From Xylanimonas allomyrinae (lineage in GTDB: Bacteria; Actinomycetota; Actinomycetes; Actinomycetales; Cellulomonadaceae), in assembly GCF_004135345.1 (NCBI RefSeq), contig NZ_CP035495.1:744001-808000 (forward strand): 64,000 nt of DNA, read 5' to 3'. A model generated the notes under the pieces. The model saw nothing but the letters and a program-made list of their open reading frames with translations. It had not been told where the DNA came from and made no database searches. The translations under genes and the position numbers were made by a program. Below are positions 1 through 9,342 of this stretch, piece by piece (within the stretch, counting starts at the first letter, position 1; each line of letters opens with the position of its first letter).

Positions 1-1
1 G

Positions 2-1651
2 GCACTCGCCTACGACATGGACACCTACGGCGCGCACCACCTGGACAGCGTCACCCGGTGGGCCGACACGTGGACCGCGGCGACCTTCCCCACGGCCGAC
101 GCGCCGACCCGCGAACGCATCACCGCCGTGCTGCGCAGCTACGTGCGCCTCAACGGCCTGCGCCGCCCCGAGGCGATCGACGCCACCGTCTACCACCCCG
201 CCCACCACGGCGAGGCCGACCGCCTCCTCGCCGAGACGGCCCGGATCCAGGACCTCAGCGACCAGGCCCTGGCCGCGCTGCCCGAGGCCGCCCGCGAGGC
301 CTACCGCTCGATGATCGACCTGCCCGCCAGTGCGAGCCTCAACCTGCTGCGCATGCACCTGTTCGCCGCGAAGAACCACCACTTCGCCGCCCAGGGCAAG
401 AAGATCGCCAACGACTACGCCGCACACGTCACCGACTGCATCGAGAACGACCGTCGGCTCACCGGCGAGATCGCGGCGCTCGCGGGCGGCAAGTGGCACG
501 GCATGGAGCTCGCCGAGCACGTCGGGTTCACGCAGTGGAACGACAGCGGGAACCGCTACCCGCTGCGCATGCAGGTCGAGCCCGTGCGCGGCCCGCGCAT
601 GGTCGTCTCCCGTCCCGACGGCGCGGCGACCTGGCACCAGCAGTACGGCCGCACGCCGTCCGTCGTCGTCGACGACTTCCTCGACGCCGGCGTCGACGAG
701 GTCACCATCGAGATCGCCAACGACGGCACGGGCGCGCTCGACTTCACCGTCGAGGCGCCCGACCGGCCGGACTGGCTGACCGTCACGCCCACGTCGGGCA
801 CCGTCACCGGGCAGGGCGAGATCACGCTGCGCTGCGACCGCCCCCGGCTCGGGCCGGGCGTCCACACGGCACGCCTGCTCGTCTCCGACGGCGCGACGAC
901 CGTCGCGCTCGACGTCGCGGCCGCCTACCCCGAAGGCGCAGACCTGCCGCCGACGACGTTCCTGGCCCGGCGCGGCGTCGTCGCGATCGACGCCCACCAC
1001 GCGGCGTCGGCGACGGCCACGCCGGACGCCCGGTTCGTCGCGCTCACCGACCACGGGCGCAGCGGGACGGGCGTGACGGTACGGCCCGTCACCGCGAGCT
1101 TCACCGAGGCGGACCTGCGGCCGAGCGTCACCTACCGCTTCGTCCCTCCGGCCGCGGGGGAGTGCACGGTCGAGTTGTGGACGACGCCGGTCAATCCCGT
1201 GCGGGCACACACACCGCTGCGCCTGACCCTGGAGACCGGCGGGCACCGCAGCGTGGTCACCACCGTGCCCGCCGGCTACACCGCGTTCCACACCGACCCG
1301 GTGTGGGAGACCGGCGTCCTCGACAACATCCGCGTCACGACGACGACGATCCCGACCACGGAGGACGTCACCGAGCTCACGCTCGCGCCGCTCGAACCGG
1401 GGCTGATCCTCGAACGGATCCTTGTCTACCCGTGGGGCGCCGCCCGCCGCGTCGTACCTCGGGCCGCGGGAGAGCTGGCGCAGCGGCGGGCTGGACGCCG
1501 CGACACGCGGCTGGGGCGGCGCCGCGACGGACGCGTAGGATCGGTGCAGGCTTCCGGCGGGCGATACCCGCCGGCGGGATCCGATGAGACAGCGGATCGA
1601 GACGCCCCGCCGCTCCACACGGCGGGGCGTCTTGCTGTCGCGGGCCGCTGA
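2..1651 (+). CDS. GH115 family xylan alpha-1,2-glucuronidase, C-terminal part (5' end outside window)
   Basis: Glycoside hydrolase family 115 removes (4-O-methyl)glucuronic acid side chains from glucuronoxylan. The visible part has the late helical region and the C-terminal beta-sandwich of the family, with the family-like NDSGNRYP stretch about 180 residues in. The reading frame is open from the first bases of the window, so the start lies upstream. The last part looks frameshifted. In the frame as read, the protein leaves homology after LERILVYP and runs on with Arg-rich sequence to 1651. Shifting by one base at about 1433 restores the family ending SYLGPRES and a stop at 1536-1538. The family call is confident; the true 3' end is probably 1538. 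Confidence 0.8.
   Translation, partial: ALAYDMDTYGAHHLDSVTRWADTWTAATFPTADAPTRERITAVLRSYVRLNGLRRPEAIDATVYHPAHHGEADRLLAETARIQDLSDQALAALPEAAREAYRSMIDLPASASLNLLRMHLFAAKNHHFAAQGKKIANDYAAHVTDCIENDRRLTGEIAALAGGKWHGMELAEHVGFTQWNDSGNRYPLRMQVEPVRGPRMVVSRPDGAATWHQQYGRTPSVVVDDFLDAGVDEVTIEIANDGTGALDFTVEAPDRPDWLTVTPTSGTVTGQGEITLRCDRPRLGPGVHTARLLVSDGATTVALDVAAAYPEGADLPPTTFLARRGVVAIDAHHAASATATPDARFVALTDHGRSGTGVTVRPVTASFTEADLRPSVTYRFVPPAAGECTVELWTTPVNPVRAHTPLRLTLETGGHRSVVTTVPAGYTAFHTDPVWETGVLDNIRVTTTTIPTTEDVTELTLAPLEPGLILERILVYPWGAARRVVPRAAGELAQRRAGRRDTRLGRRRDGRVGSVQASGGRYPPAGSDETADRDAPPLHTAGRLAVAGR
1601..1634 (+). terminator. Strong GC-rich hairpin after GH115 gene
   Basis: A perfect 12-bp stem (gacgccccgccg at 1601-1612 with its complement at 1620-1631) is followed by ttgctgt. 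A second perfect hairpin, ccggcggg/cccgccgg, lies just upstream at 1554-1574. It probably terminates the GH115 transcript and, from the other side, the convergent dehydrogenase transcript. The U tract is weak. Confidence 0.6.
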
Positions 1652-1743
1652 CGGGGCGCACCGGCGAGGGGCCGACGGCGCCGCAGTCGTCGCCGCGCTG
1701 TCGCGCAGCACGCCCCTCGCGGTGACCGTGACCCGCTGCGCGG

Positions 1744-2688
1744 TCAGCCGCCGAGCACGCGAATCGGTGACCCCGCAGCCCAGGCGGCGATGTCCTCGAC
1801 CACCTGCCGGAACCAGACCCGGTACGTCCCGTCGGTGACGTACCCCAGGTGCGGGGTGAGCACGGTGCGAGGCGCGGACCGTAGCGGGTGGTCGGCGGGG
1901 AGCGGCTCGGCGTCGTACACGTCCAGCCCCGCCCCGGCGATGCGCCCGTCGTGCAACGCCCCGAGCAGCGCGTCGGTGTCGACGAGCGGACCACGCGAGG
2001 TGTTGACCAGAAAGGCGGTGGGCTTCATCAACGCGAGCTCCGCGGCCCCGACGATCCCGACGCTGCGCGGCGACAGCTTGTAGTGGACGCTCACGACGTC
2101 TGCCGTGGCGAACAGCTCGTCCTTGGCCACGGCCCGCACGCCATGCCGGGCCGCGGTGGCCGGGTCGAGGTTCTGGCTCCACGCGACGACATCCATGCCG
2201 AACGCCTGCCCGACCGTCGCGACGCGTGCGCCCAGCCGCCCAAGCCCGACGACGCCGAGCGTGCGCGTGTCCAGGTCGGTCCCGATGGTCTGCTGCCAGC
2301 CCCCGGCCCGCATCCGGGCCGACTCCTCAGGCACGTGCCGCAGCAGCGACAGGATCAGCGCCCAGGTGTGCTCGGGCGTGGCCGACGACGGCGAGTCCGT
2401 CCCCGCGACGACGACGCCGTGGGCGCGGGCGGCGTCCAGGTCGATCGCCGCGTTGGCTCTGCCTGTGGTCACGAGCAGACGCAGGTCGGGCAGGCGGGCG
2501 AGAACCGCGGCGTCGAACGTGGTGCGCTCGCGCATCGCCACGACGACGTCCACGCCGGCCAGCGCGGCCACGAGCGCATCGGCGTCGGCATGGTGCTCGG
2601 AATGGAAGACGACGTCGGCGCCGAGGGAGTCCCAGTCGGCGTACGTGCGGGCGACCATCTGGTAGTCGTCGAGGACGGCGATGCGCAC
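1744..2688 (-). CDS. D-2-hydroxyacid dehydrogenase family protein
   Basis: This is an NAD(P)-dependent oxidoreductase of the D-isomer 2-hydroxyacid dehydrogenase family, 314 aa, a normal length for the family. The Rossmann motif VVGLGRLGARVA lies near residue 145. The catalytic set is visible as Arg in NTSRGPLVDTDALL, Glu in DAEPLPADHPL and His in TPHLGYVT. The substrate cannot be read from sequence. It starts at GTG (2686-2688) with a GAGGGAG ribosome-binding site 5 nt upstream. It lies 9 nt downstream of the GNAT gene on the same strand, so the two probably form an operon. Confidence 0.85.
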   Translation of the reverse strand: MRIAVLDDYQMVARTYADWDSLGADVVFHSEHHADADALVAALAGVDVVVAMRERTTFDAAVLARLPDLRLLVTTGRANAAIDLDAARAHGVVVAGTDSPSSATPEHTWALILSLLRHVPEESARMRAGGWQQTIGTDLDTRTLGVVGLGRLGARVATVGQAFGMDVVAWSQNLDPATAARHGVRAVAKDELFATADVVSVHYKLSPRSVGIVGAAELALMKPTAFLVNTSRGPLVDTDALLGALHDGRIAGAGLDVYDAEPLPADHPLRSAPRTVLTPHLGYVTDGTYRVWFRQVVEDIAAWAAGSPIRVLGG

Positions 2689-2697
2689 GAGACTCCC

Positions 2698-3339
2698 TCA
2701 GCCCAGGCGGGTCGTGATCGGTTCGGGCGCCCGGTAGTCGTACCAGTGCTCCTCGACGACGTACCCGAGCCCGCGGTTCATGGCGAGGCTGCCCGCGTTC
2801 GCGGCAGCGCCGCCGGTGCCGAACACCGTGAACCCCTCCGCGATCAGCGCGAGGACCGCGGCGGCCTTGACCGCGTAGGCGAGTCCCCGACCGCGGTGAT
2901 CGGAGCGCACCGAGGTGAACCCCGTCTCGGCCCGGTCGGCGCGACGTTCGATCGTGCTGACCGCGACGAGCTCGCCGTCGCCGGTGCGAGCCCCGAAGAA
3001 CCGCACCCCGTGCGCGAAGAGCGTCCTCAGATCCTGGGCCCCGGGTGCGGAGTGCGCTGTCGAGGGCGTCGACGGGTAGTCGGGCTCGGTGGACGCCTCC
3101 AGCGCGGCGATGGCGGCGACGTCGTCGGGCCCGAGCTCGACGACGTCGTACCCACGGGCGCGCGCGGCAGCGACGGCGTCGTGCAGGCGCGCTTCGGCCG
3201 CAACGCGTTGCGACGTTCCCGGCTCCGCAAGGCGCAGGCGGGCACCCCAGGATTCACCGGCCACCGTCCACCCCGCGCGCTCCAGGTCGGTCCGCTGGGG
3301 GTCGTCGCTGCGAACGGCGATGGTCTTGTGGTGGGTCAC
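2698..3339 (-). CDS. GNAT family N-acetyltransferase
   Basis: This is an acetyl-CoA dependent GNAT acyltransferase of unknown substrate, about 213 aa. The acetyl-CoA binding loop is visible as SDHRGRGLAYAVKAAA. It is followed by the C-terminal strand-helix region with NRGLGYVVEEHWYDYR. I chose GTG at 3337-3339 (VTHHKTIAVRSDDP) because an AAAGG-type site precedes it. An in-frame start at 3438 would add 33 residues that look non-coding. It is the first gene of a likely two-gene operon with the 2-hydroxyacid dehydrogenase. Confidence 0.75.
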   Translation of the reverse strand: MTHHKTIAVRSDDPQRTDLERAGWTVAGESWGARLRLAEPGTSQRVAAEARLHDAVAAARARGYDVVELGPDDVAAIAALEASTEPDYPSTPSTAHSAPGAQDLRTLFAHGVRFFGARTGDGELVAVSTIERRADRAETGFTSVRSDHRGRGLAYAVKAAAVLALIAEGFTVFGTGGAAANAGSLAMNRGLGYVVEEHWYDYRAPEPITTRLG

Positions 3340-3588
3340 GTGGGGCCTTTCGACGCGGAAGCAACGCGGCGTACGGTACCGAACCAGAAGCTCACCCACG
3401 TCGTTCGCGAAGTGGCGGTCGAGGGCGAGCGCCATCATCTGCTCGATCGATCGATCAACGCGACGCTCGGTGGTTTGTGCTCACCTTGCCGCTGTCCTTC
3501 TCGACCTCGGCAGGCGTGGGCAACTCGAGGTCCAGTTCCGACTGAATCGGAGCGTGTGCGCGGAGGGCTCCTAGTCCGGCGACAGCCG

Positions 3589-4257
3589 TCACTCTGCCTC
3601 GAAGTCGGCCGTGATGACCGTCGTGACAGTGATCTGGTCGGGGTGGAGGGAGAGGTCGCCAGTGTCTCCCGCGCTCGCCACATCGTTGCGTGCTCCGACG
3701 CCGGACTCCTCTCCACGGTGTCCCAGTCCGGGCCGCAGCCGCTCCTCGTACAGATGCACGAGGGCCACCGAGGTGTAGCCGGCGGCCGTCGCGTACGCCT
3801 CGGCGCGCGCACGGGCGTCCGTCACTGCCGCGACTCGCGTGGTGCTGACGGCGGCGTCGCGCGTGTTCTCGGTCAGGGCCCACTCGATGCTCGTCACACG
3901 TACGGCTGGCACGGCGGCAGCGGACGTGACGAAGGTGTGCAGACGTCCAAAGTCGGCGAACTTCACTCGGAGCGTGGCGCCTGCGAAGTGACGGTCGACG
4001 TACGTCCCGTCCAGATGCGGCTTGGGTTTGTGCCACTCCTTGGCCGACCAGTGCACGACGCCGTTCGCGCCCCACCAGGTCGCGGCGCCGTCGGCGGCGG
4101 CTCCCTTGGCCAGCTCCACGACGGTGCCGAAGGCGCGATTGGCTGCGAACTGCGCGGACTGCGGATCGTCGGACTGTGCTCGGATCGCTACGTACACCGT
4201 CCCGCGTTCCGCTGGCAGGTGACGGACGGCGCGTCCTTCGACGGTGAAGAGCGGCAT
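3589..4257 (-). CDS. SIMPL (DUF541) domain-containing protein
   Basis: This 222-aa protein belongs to the SIMPL/DUF541 family, whose members are mostly envelope or periplasmic proteins of unclear biochemical role. Family features are the N-terminal VEGRAVRHLPAERGTVYVAI strand pair, DARARAEAYATAAGY in the middle and a C-terminal ITVTTVITADFEAE strand. I see no signal peptide. The ATG at 4255-4257 was chosen because GGAG sits 6 nt upstream. Longer in-frame versions (to 4521) have no such site and unconvincing N-termini. It is followed on the plus strand by membrane and lipoprotein genes, so an envelope role is plausible but unproven. Confidence 0.7.
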   Translation of the reverse strand: MPLFTVEGRAVRHLPAERGTVYVAIRAQSDDPQSAQFAANRAFGTVVELAKGAAADGAATWWGANGVVHWSAKEWHKPKPHLDGTYVDRHFAGATLRVKFADFGRLHTFVTSAAAVPAVRVTSIEWALTENTRDAAVSTTRVAAVTDARARAEAYATAAGYTSVALVHLYEERLRPGLGHRGEESGVGARNDVASAGDTGDLSLHPDQITVTTVITADFEAE

Positions 4258-4526
4258 GGACAACTCCGAGTCTGATGGGATCGCCTGTCGGATCGCGTCG
4301 ACGCAGGTCGGGACGGTCGCAACTGCGGGTCCTGCGCGAGCCGACTGTCGCGCCGGAGAGGGTGAAAATCGGAGACCGGGCAAACGCGACGTTGGGCCGT
4401 GTCCGACGCCGCTCGTGCCGCCCAGAAAGGCCAACGCTACTAGGCTATCGGCGCCAGTTCTGATTCGTCGTGTGACCTGCAGGTGAGACCTGGCGCCGCC
4501 GCGGGGCATGGATGGCGGCACCGAGG

Positions 4527-5056
4527 TCAGGCCCTGCGCGTCACGACAGCAAGTGGGAGCGCGCCGACGGAGATGACGATGGCGCCGAGTCCGAGGCGGA
4601 TCATGTTGGTCTGCTGCGTCACGGAGATCATCTGCGCCCCCAGGGCATTGGTGCCCGTCACGATCGACTCCTCGACGTTGGCGAGGCGCTCCGCGGTTCT
4701 GTTCGCGCCGTCGACGACAGCAGCCTCAGTGTCCGAGGCGGCGTTCTGAATGCCGGTGTACGCGTCGCCGCCGTAGGCGCTCCTGTACGACCGTGTGTTG
4801 AGTTCGCCCTCGGCGCGGGTCAGCGTCTGGATCGTGCTGAAGTCGTCGCCGCCGGGAACCATGACGAGGATGCCGATGGCGAGGCAGGCGACGAGCCAGA
4901 CCCCGAGACGACCACTGCGACGGTGTGGATGGTCGAGGCGGGGATCGCCTTGAACCAGGACGTACGCGGGGCAGTTTGTACCCGTTCTGGCAAGTTCCCG
5001 CTGTCCTCCGATGCGCTGGAAGCGGGCTGGGCGATGGTCTGATCGATGGCGTCCAT
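4527..5056 (-). pseudogene. Small two-TM membrane protein, frameshifted
   Basis: I do not recognise the family. Two frames together give one sensible protein. It begins MDAIDQTIAQPASSASEDSG at ATG 5054-5056 and runs to HTVAVVV. After a one-base shift at about 4905 it continues GVWLVACLAIGILVMVPG, the first membrane segment. A polar region of about 80 residues follows (ANRTAERLANVEESIVTG), then a second membrane segment near the C-terminus (MIRLGLGAIVISVGALPLAV). The break is either a real mutation or a missing base in the assembly. It is transcribed divergently from the lipoprotein gene at 5338. Confidence 0.5.
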
Positions 5057-5337
5057 CCGTCCACAAGACACCACGGCGTCCGATCGGCCCAAGCGCGGCA
5101 CGACCGTGGCGCGCTCTGCGCTGCGCCGCCTTGGCGCACTGCCGCCGCTTCTGCGGCGATGCGTCTGCTGCCGTCCTCCAGCAAACATGCTCGGCACGAC
5201 GCGTGGCGCCAAGGAGGCGGCACATCACGTCGGGGCAGCCAGGCCACCCAGACGCGCGGGCGTCGTCGTCCCACTGTCCGGAGACGACCCGCGCCGCCGG
5301 CCCACGAAAGAGCCGACCGGTGTGTCATCATCCCGCA

Positions 5338-5790
5338 ATGGTCCTGGAAGGCCGCCGACGCTGGCGATCTCGCGGAGTCCGACTGGTCGTGTGCGTGGTG
5401 GTTGGCCTTTCCCTCTCTGCATGCGGGGCGGCCACGGACACAGTGAGCGACGCGGTCGCCGAAGGCGTTGACAGGGGGATGGCTCGCACCGCCGAGGAGA
5501 TCACGCACCTCAGCCAGGACCTCGCGAAGAAGGATGCGGAGATTGCCCGACTTCAGGCCTCGCTCAAGGCGAAAGAGCTTGAGTCACGAGGACTCGCGGC
5601 TCGTCGGCAGAGTGCCCAGGCCGAGTTGGAGGGCGCGCTCAACGAGCTCGCCAGGGTCCGCGTCGAGCAGGAGGACCGAGACAGCATGGCATTGGTGCTC
5701 GTTCCCGGGCTGTTCGTCTCCGGGGTCGCAGGATGGGCGCTCAACTCTGCGATCGGTGCGCGGCGGCGCCGGCGAGTTGTCCAGGAGTAG
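5338..5790 (+). CDS. Coiled-coil lipoprotein with C-terminal membrane segment
   Basis: This is a 150-aa protein of unknown family. Residues 1-33 form a lipoprotein signal peptide with twin Arg clusters, a hydrophobic run and lipobox LSAC. Residues of about 50-110 are a charged coiled coil (SQDLAKKDAEIARLQASLKA). A hydrophobic stretch (MALVLVPGLFVSGVAGWAL) and a poly-Arg tail follow, suggesting a protein tethered at both ends to the membrane. ATG 5338 was chosen because it places the signal peptide at the N-terminus; no clear ribosome-binding site is visible. The stop is 5 nt before the start of the next membrane protein gene, with which it forms an operon. Confidence 0.65.
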   Translation: MVLEGRRRWRSRGVRLVVCVVVGLSLSACGAATDTVSDAVAEGVDRGMARTAEEITHLSQDLAKKDAEIARLQASLKAKELESRGLAARRQSAQAELEGALNELARVRVEQEDRDSMALVLVPGLFVSGVAGWALNSAIGARRRRRVVQE

Positions 5791-5795
5791 GCCTC

Positions 5796-6806
5796 GTGTC
5801 GTCGTCACGTTCCAGTGCCATCGTCCGGACCTCATTGGTCGCCTATGTTGTCAAGGCGTACGGAGTCGTCTTGGGCTTGTTCCTGTTCGGCGTGCTGGCC
5901 GACGCGGGCCTTGTCTCGGCGTCCATGCTCGCCTCGGCGGGCCTTGTTGTCAGCGTCCCGATCGCTCTGGTGGGGGCGCGCGTTCTCGTGCACCGCAAGC
6001 AGGTCAGGGCGACGCACCTCGTTGAGCGCTCGGTTCTCGCGGGCGTCAACGGACGCAAGACGCTGGGCCTTGTCGTTGCGGTCGTCGTCGGATGGTGCAG
6101 TGCCGCAGTCCTGCTGCTTGACGTTCCGGGCTGGACGAGCGCCGAGTGGCTCACCGTCATCCTGGCGATCCCCGCCTTCTGGCTGGCCGGCCTTGCCGTC
6201 GACCGGAGTCTCGCAAGGCAGTTCCAGCAGCCGAAACTCGAGGTGGTCTCGTCGTGGGCGCGGGTGATCGGTGCCACCGCTCTGGTGGTCGTACTCGCTC
6301 TGCTCGTGTTTGCGTTCGCTCACCCTGGCCGGGGAGTGGCCGGTGCCGAGTACCTCGCGGCGCTGAGCCGCGCACGCAACGGGCTCGTAGAATCCCCGTC
6401 TGCTCTGGTCGGCGACGTCGCGAGCATCGGGTCTCAGGTGGCGGCCATTCGCGAGCACCTGTCGGCCACTGCGGCACGCGGCGCGTTCGGGTTCCTGGCG
6501 TATGTGGTGTTCGCAGTTCAAGCCGCAATCGTCGCCGTGGGCGTCGCGGGCCTGTTCGAGTTCTGCAGGCTGCCTGCCAGGGACTTCAGGAGGGTCTTTG
6601 AGCCGGTGGCCGGGTGCCGGTCGGATGCACCCCGTGACACGGTTCCGCCCGTCCCTGTCCCCGTGCGCGGTCGCGAGGTCGCGATCGTCCTTGCCGCGTA
6701 CATGATCCTTCTTGCACTGACGCTCGTGATCGACCGACTCTACGCGGAGCACGCCAGCCTCCAGGTTCCTGTGCGCACCGTCGTCGGCTGGCTCGATCGC
6801 TGGTGA
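5796..6806 (+). CDS. Polytopic membrane protein of unknown function
   Basis: This is a 336-aa integral membrane protein with about six to seven hydrophobic segments. Examples are near residues 20-40 (YGVVLGLFLFGVLADAG), 45-65, 90-110, 125-145, 165-185 and 245-265, with one near the C-terminus. No family motif is recognised. The GTG at 5796-5798 was chosen because GGAG lies 8 nt upstream, overlapping the end of the lipoprotein gene. The tight spacing suggests co-expression with that lipoprotein. The first IS256 copy begins about 100 bp downstream. Confidence 0.65.
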   Translation: MSSSRSSAIVRTSLVAYVVKAYGVVLGLFLFGVLADAGLVSASMLASAGLVVSVPIALVGARVLVHRKQVRATHLVERSVLAGVNGRKTLGLVVAVVVGWCSAAVLLLDVPGWTSAEWLTVILAIPAFWLAGLAVDRSLARQFQQPKLEVVSSWARVIGATALVVVLALLVFAFAHPGRGVAGAEYLAALSRARNGLVESPSALVGDVASIGSQVAAIREHLSATAARGAFGFLAYVVFAVQAAIVAVGVAGLFEFCRLPARDFRRVFEPVAGCRSDAPRDTVPPVPVPVRGREVAIVLAAYMILLALTLVIDRLYAEHASLQVPVRTVVGWLDRW

Positions 6807-6909
6807 GTTCCGACCTACACCGACACGTTGCTGCAGACGGCCCGCGTTCGCTGCGCTACGAGCACGTACTGACTCCATCCGGCAACGTCGACAGATGTCC
6901 AGATCGGCC

Positions 6910-8345
6910 GGTCAAGCCCCAGCAGGTGGTGTAGCGCGTTGTGATCCTTCGTCGTGTCGGTCAGGTCAGGCGGCGGCTCCGAGGGTCAGCGGCTGGGCGG
7001 GGACGACGTCGGTGGAGACGGCCAGAGGGGTGCGTGCCTTCTTGAGGGCGTCGAGGGAGAAGTAGCGGCGCCCTTCGGCCCACTCGTCGTGCTGTTCGGC
7101 CAGGACGGCGCCGACGAGCCGCACGATGGCGTCACGGTTAGGGAAGATGCCCACGACGTCGGTGCGACGGCGGATCTCCTTGTTGAGCCGTTCGTTGGGA
7201 TTGTTCGACCAGATCTGTCTCCAGATCTCCTTGGGGAACGCGGTGAACGCGAGGATGTCGGCGCGGGTGGCGTCGAGGTGGTCGTGCACGTCGGGCAGCG
7301 GGGTGGCGACCATGTCGAGGAGCTGGTCGAACTGCGTGGTCACCGCCGCGGGGGTGGGCTGGTCGTAGACAGAGTGCAGCATCGCCTTGACGGCCGGCCA
7401 GGACGCCTTGGGGCACACGCTCATGAGGTTCGCGGCGTAGTGAGTGCGGCAGCGTTGCCAGGTCGCTCCGGGCAGGTTCGCCGCGATCGCTTCGACCAGG
7501 CCGCGGTGGGCGTCCGAGGTCACCAGGCGCACCCCGGTCAGGCCGCGGGCGACGAGGTCGGCGAAGAACTCGTTCCACGCCGCGCCGGTTTCCGAGGTCA
7601 CCACGCGGGTGCCGAGGACCTCACGGTGCCCGTCACCGTTGACGCCCGTGGCCACGAGCACGACGGCGTTGATCACCCGGCCGGCCTCACGGACCTTCAT
7701 CGTCAAAGCGTCCGCGGCGACGAAAGTGAACGGGCCGGACTCGTCCAGCGGGCGGTGGCGGAACGCGTCGACCTGCTCGTCCAGGTCGGCGGCCATGCGG
7801 GAGACCTGCGACTTCGAGAGCCCGTCGATCCCGAGGGTCTTGACGAGCTTGTCCATCCGGCGCGTCGAGACGCCTGCCAGGTAGCAGTCCGCGACCACGG
7901 TGGTCAGGGCGGACTCGGCCCGCTTGCGGCGCTCGAGGAGCCAGTCTGGGAAGTAGGTCCCCTCGCGCAGCTTGGGGATCGCCACGTCGATCGTCCCGAC
8001 CCGGGTGTCCAGGGGCCGGTGCCGGTACCCGTTGCGCTGTGTCGTGCGCTCGGGCGAGCGTTGGCCCCACTCGGCGCCGACGACCGTGTCGGCGTGCTCG
8101 GAGAGCAGGGCGTTGATGATGTTGCCCAGCATCGTGCGCATGAAGTCCGGGGAGGACTCGGCCAACGCTTCGTGAAGCAGGCGGGCAGGGTCGATCATGT
8201 GAGGTGCGGTCATCGCGGGTACTCCGTTCGAGCGAACTTGGGAAGGTTCAACTCGAAGGATCACGCGGTGGCCGCCTCTCATCTCCCGGCTGTCACGCCG
8301 GCGACGGCCACCTGGCCGACCTACACCACTCTGCGGGACTCAACT
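6910..8345 (-). mobile_element. IS256-family insertion sequence, copy 1 (1436 bp)
   Basis: The ends were fixed by comparing three copies in this window, which all run from GGTCAAGCCCC to CTCAACT and are all 1436 bp. The imperfect terminal inverted repeats are about 28 bp (GGTCAAGCCCC.. and AGTTGAGTCCC.., both reaching GTGGTGTAG). The flanking 8-mers here (gatcggcc and gagtgtgg) do not match, so the target duplication has been lost, probably through a later rearrangement. Its right end lies 48 bp upstream of the integrase start codon. Confidence 0.9.
6966..8213 (-). CDS. IS256-family transposase (copy 1)
   Basis: This is a DDE transposase of 415 aa, the usual IS256 length. The catalytic triad is readable as Asp in [11 protein letters not shown], Asp in [10 protein letters not shown] and Glu in [13 protein letters not shown]. 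The C(2)H-like [11 protein letters not shown] segment typical of the family is also present. ATG 8211-8213 (MTAPHM) is preceded by CGGAG 8 nt upstream; a longer reading from 8282 runs through the terminal repeat and is unlikely. The product is identical to those of copies 2 and 3. Confidence 0.92.
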   Translation of the reverse strand: MTAPHMIDPARLLHEALAESSPDFMRTMLGNIINALLSEHADTVVGAEWGQRSPERTTQRNGYRHRPLDTRVGTIDVAIPKLREGTYFPDWLLERRKRAESALTTVVADCYLAGVSTRRMDKLVKTLGIDGLSKSQVSRMAADLDEQVDAFRHRPLDESGPFTFVAADALTMKVREAGRVINAVVLVATGVNGDGHREVLGTRVVTSETGAAWNEFFADLVARGLTGVRLVTSDAHRGLVEAIAANLPGATWQRCRTHYAANLMSVCPKASWPAVKAMLHSVYDQPTPAAVTTQFDQLLDMVATPLPDVHDHLDATRADILAFTAFPKEIWRQIWSNNPNERLNKEIRRRTDVVGIFPNRDAIVRLVGAVLAEQHDEWAEGRRYFSLDALKKARTPLAVSTDVVPAQPLTLGAAA

Positions 8346-9342
8346 GAGTGTGGACGCGGTCCACACCGTGGGGGCCGGGAAGGAGGGCTGCTTGTGGCGT
8401 CCGTTCGGCATCGTGTGATGGGCAACGGTTCGATCGTCTGGCAGGTCCGGTTTCGGCTCTACGGGAAGCAGACGAGCGAGACTTTCGACACCGAGCGGGC
8501 GGCGCAGCAGTTCGGGAAGCTCGTTGACGAGGCAGGGGTCGAGGCAGCGCTTGAGGTTCTCGACAAGCGTCGCAACGCGGCACGCGCATCGGAGGCCCAT
8601 CCGACACTCTCGACGTTCGCGCACGCCGTCATCGACGCACGAACGGGCCTCGAGCCGGCCACGCGCCAGCGATATCACCGGCAGATCGACACCGTGTTCG
8701 GTGAACTCGCCGAGATGCCCGTCGACGCGATCCTTCACGACGACGTCGCGGCATGGGTCAACCGTGTCGCGAACGCAAAGACGAAAGACGGGCATCCGAA
8801 GACGTCTGGGAAGACGCTCTCGAACTGGCGGGGGCTCCTCTCATCGGTGTTCAAGGAAGCTCAGCGGCAAGGGCTGATGGCGTCCAACCCGTGCGCGGGG
8901 ATCCGGATCAGTCGCACGGTGCAGCGCGAGATGACGTTCCTGACATCGGCCGAGTTCGCCCACGTGCTCTCCCACACGCGTTCGTTCGGATCGGGCATGG
9001 TCGTGCTGCTTGCTGCGACCGGGCTGCGCTTTGGCGAAGCGTCGGCGTTGCAGGTTCGGGACGTTGACTTCGGTTCCGGCACTGTGACGGTGTCGAGGGC
9101 GTGGAAGGAGTCCGAGGAGGACACCCCCGCCGGAGACGGCGTTCGGGCCAGGCGCAAGCGGGTCCTTGGGCCGCCGAAGTCGCGCAAGTCGCGCCGTACC
9201 ATCCACGTGCCGCCGCAAGTCATCGCCATCATGAAGACTGCCGCCACAGGGCTCGGTGATCGTGACTTCCTCTTCCGCACGCCGGGGCGCACCGATGGTG
9301 CCCGCGACTGGAACGCAATCGACGGCGTCGTCTTGTCTCGCG

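Noticed and set aside
6954-8345. Long open frames antisense to the IS256 transposase (also in copies 2 and 3)
   Set aside because: They are Gly/Val/Arg-rich shadow frames. The opposite strand has the catalytic DDE residues and a ribosome-binding site.
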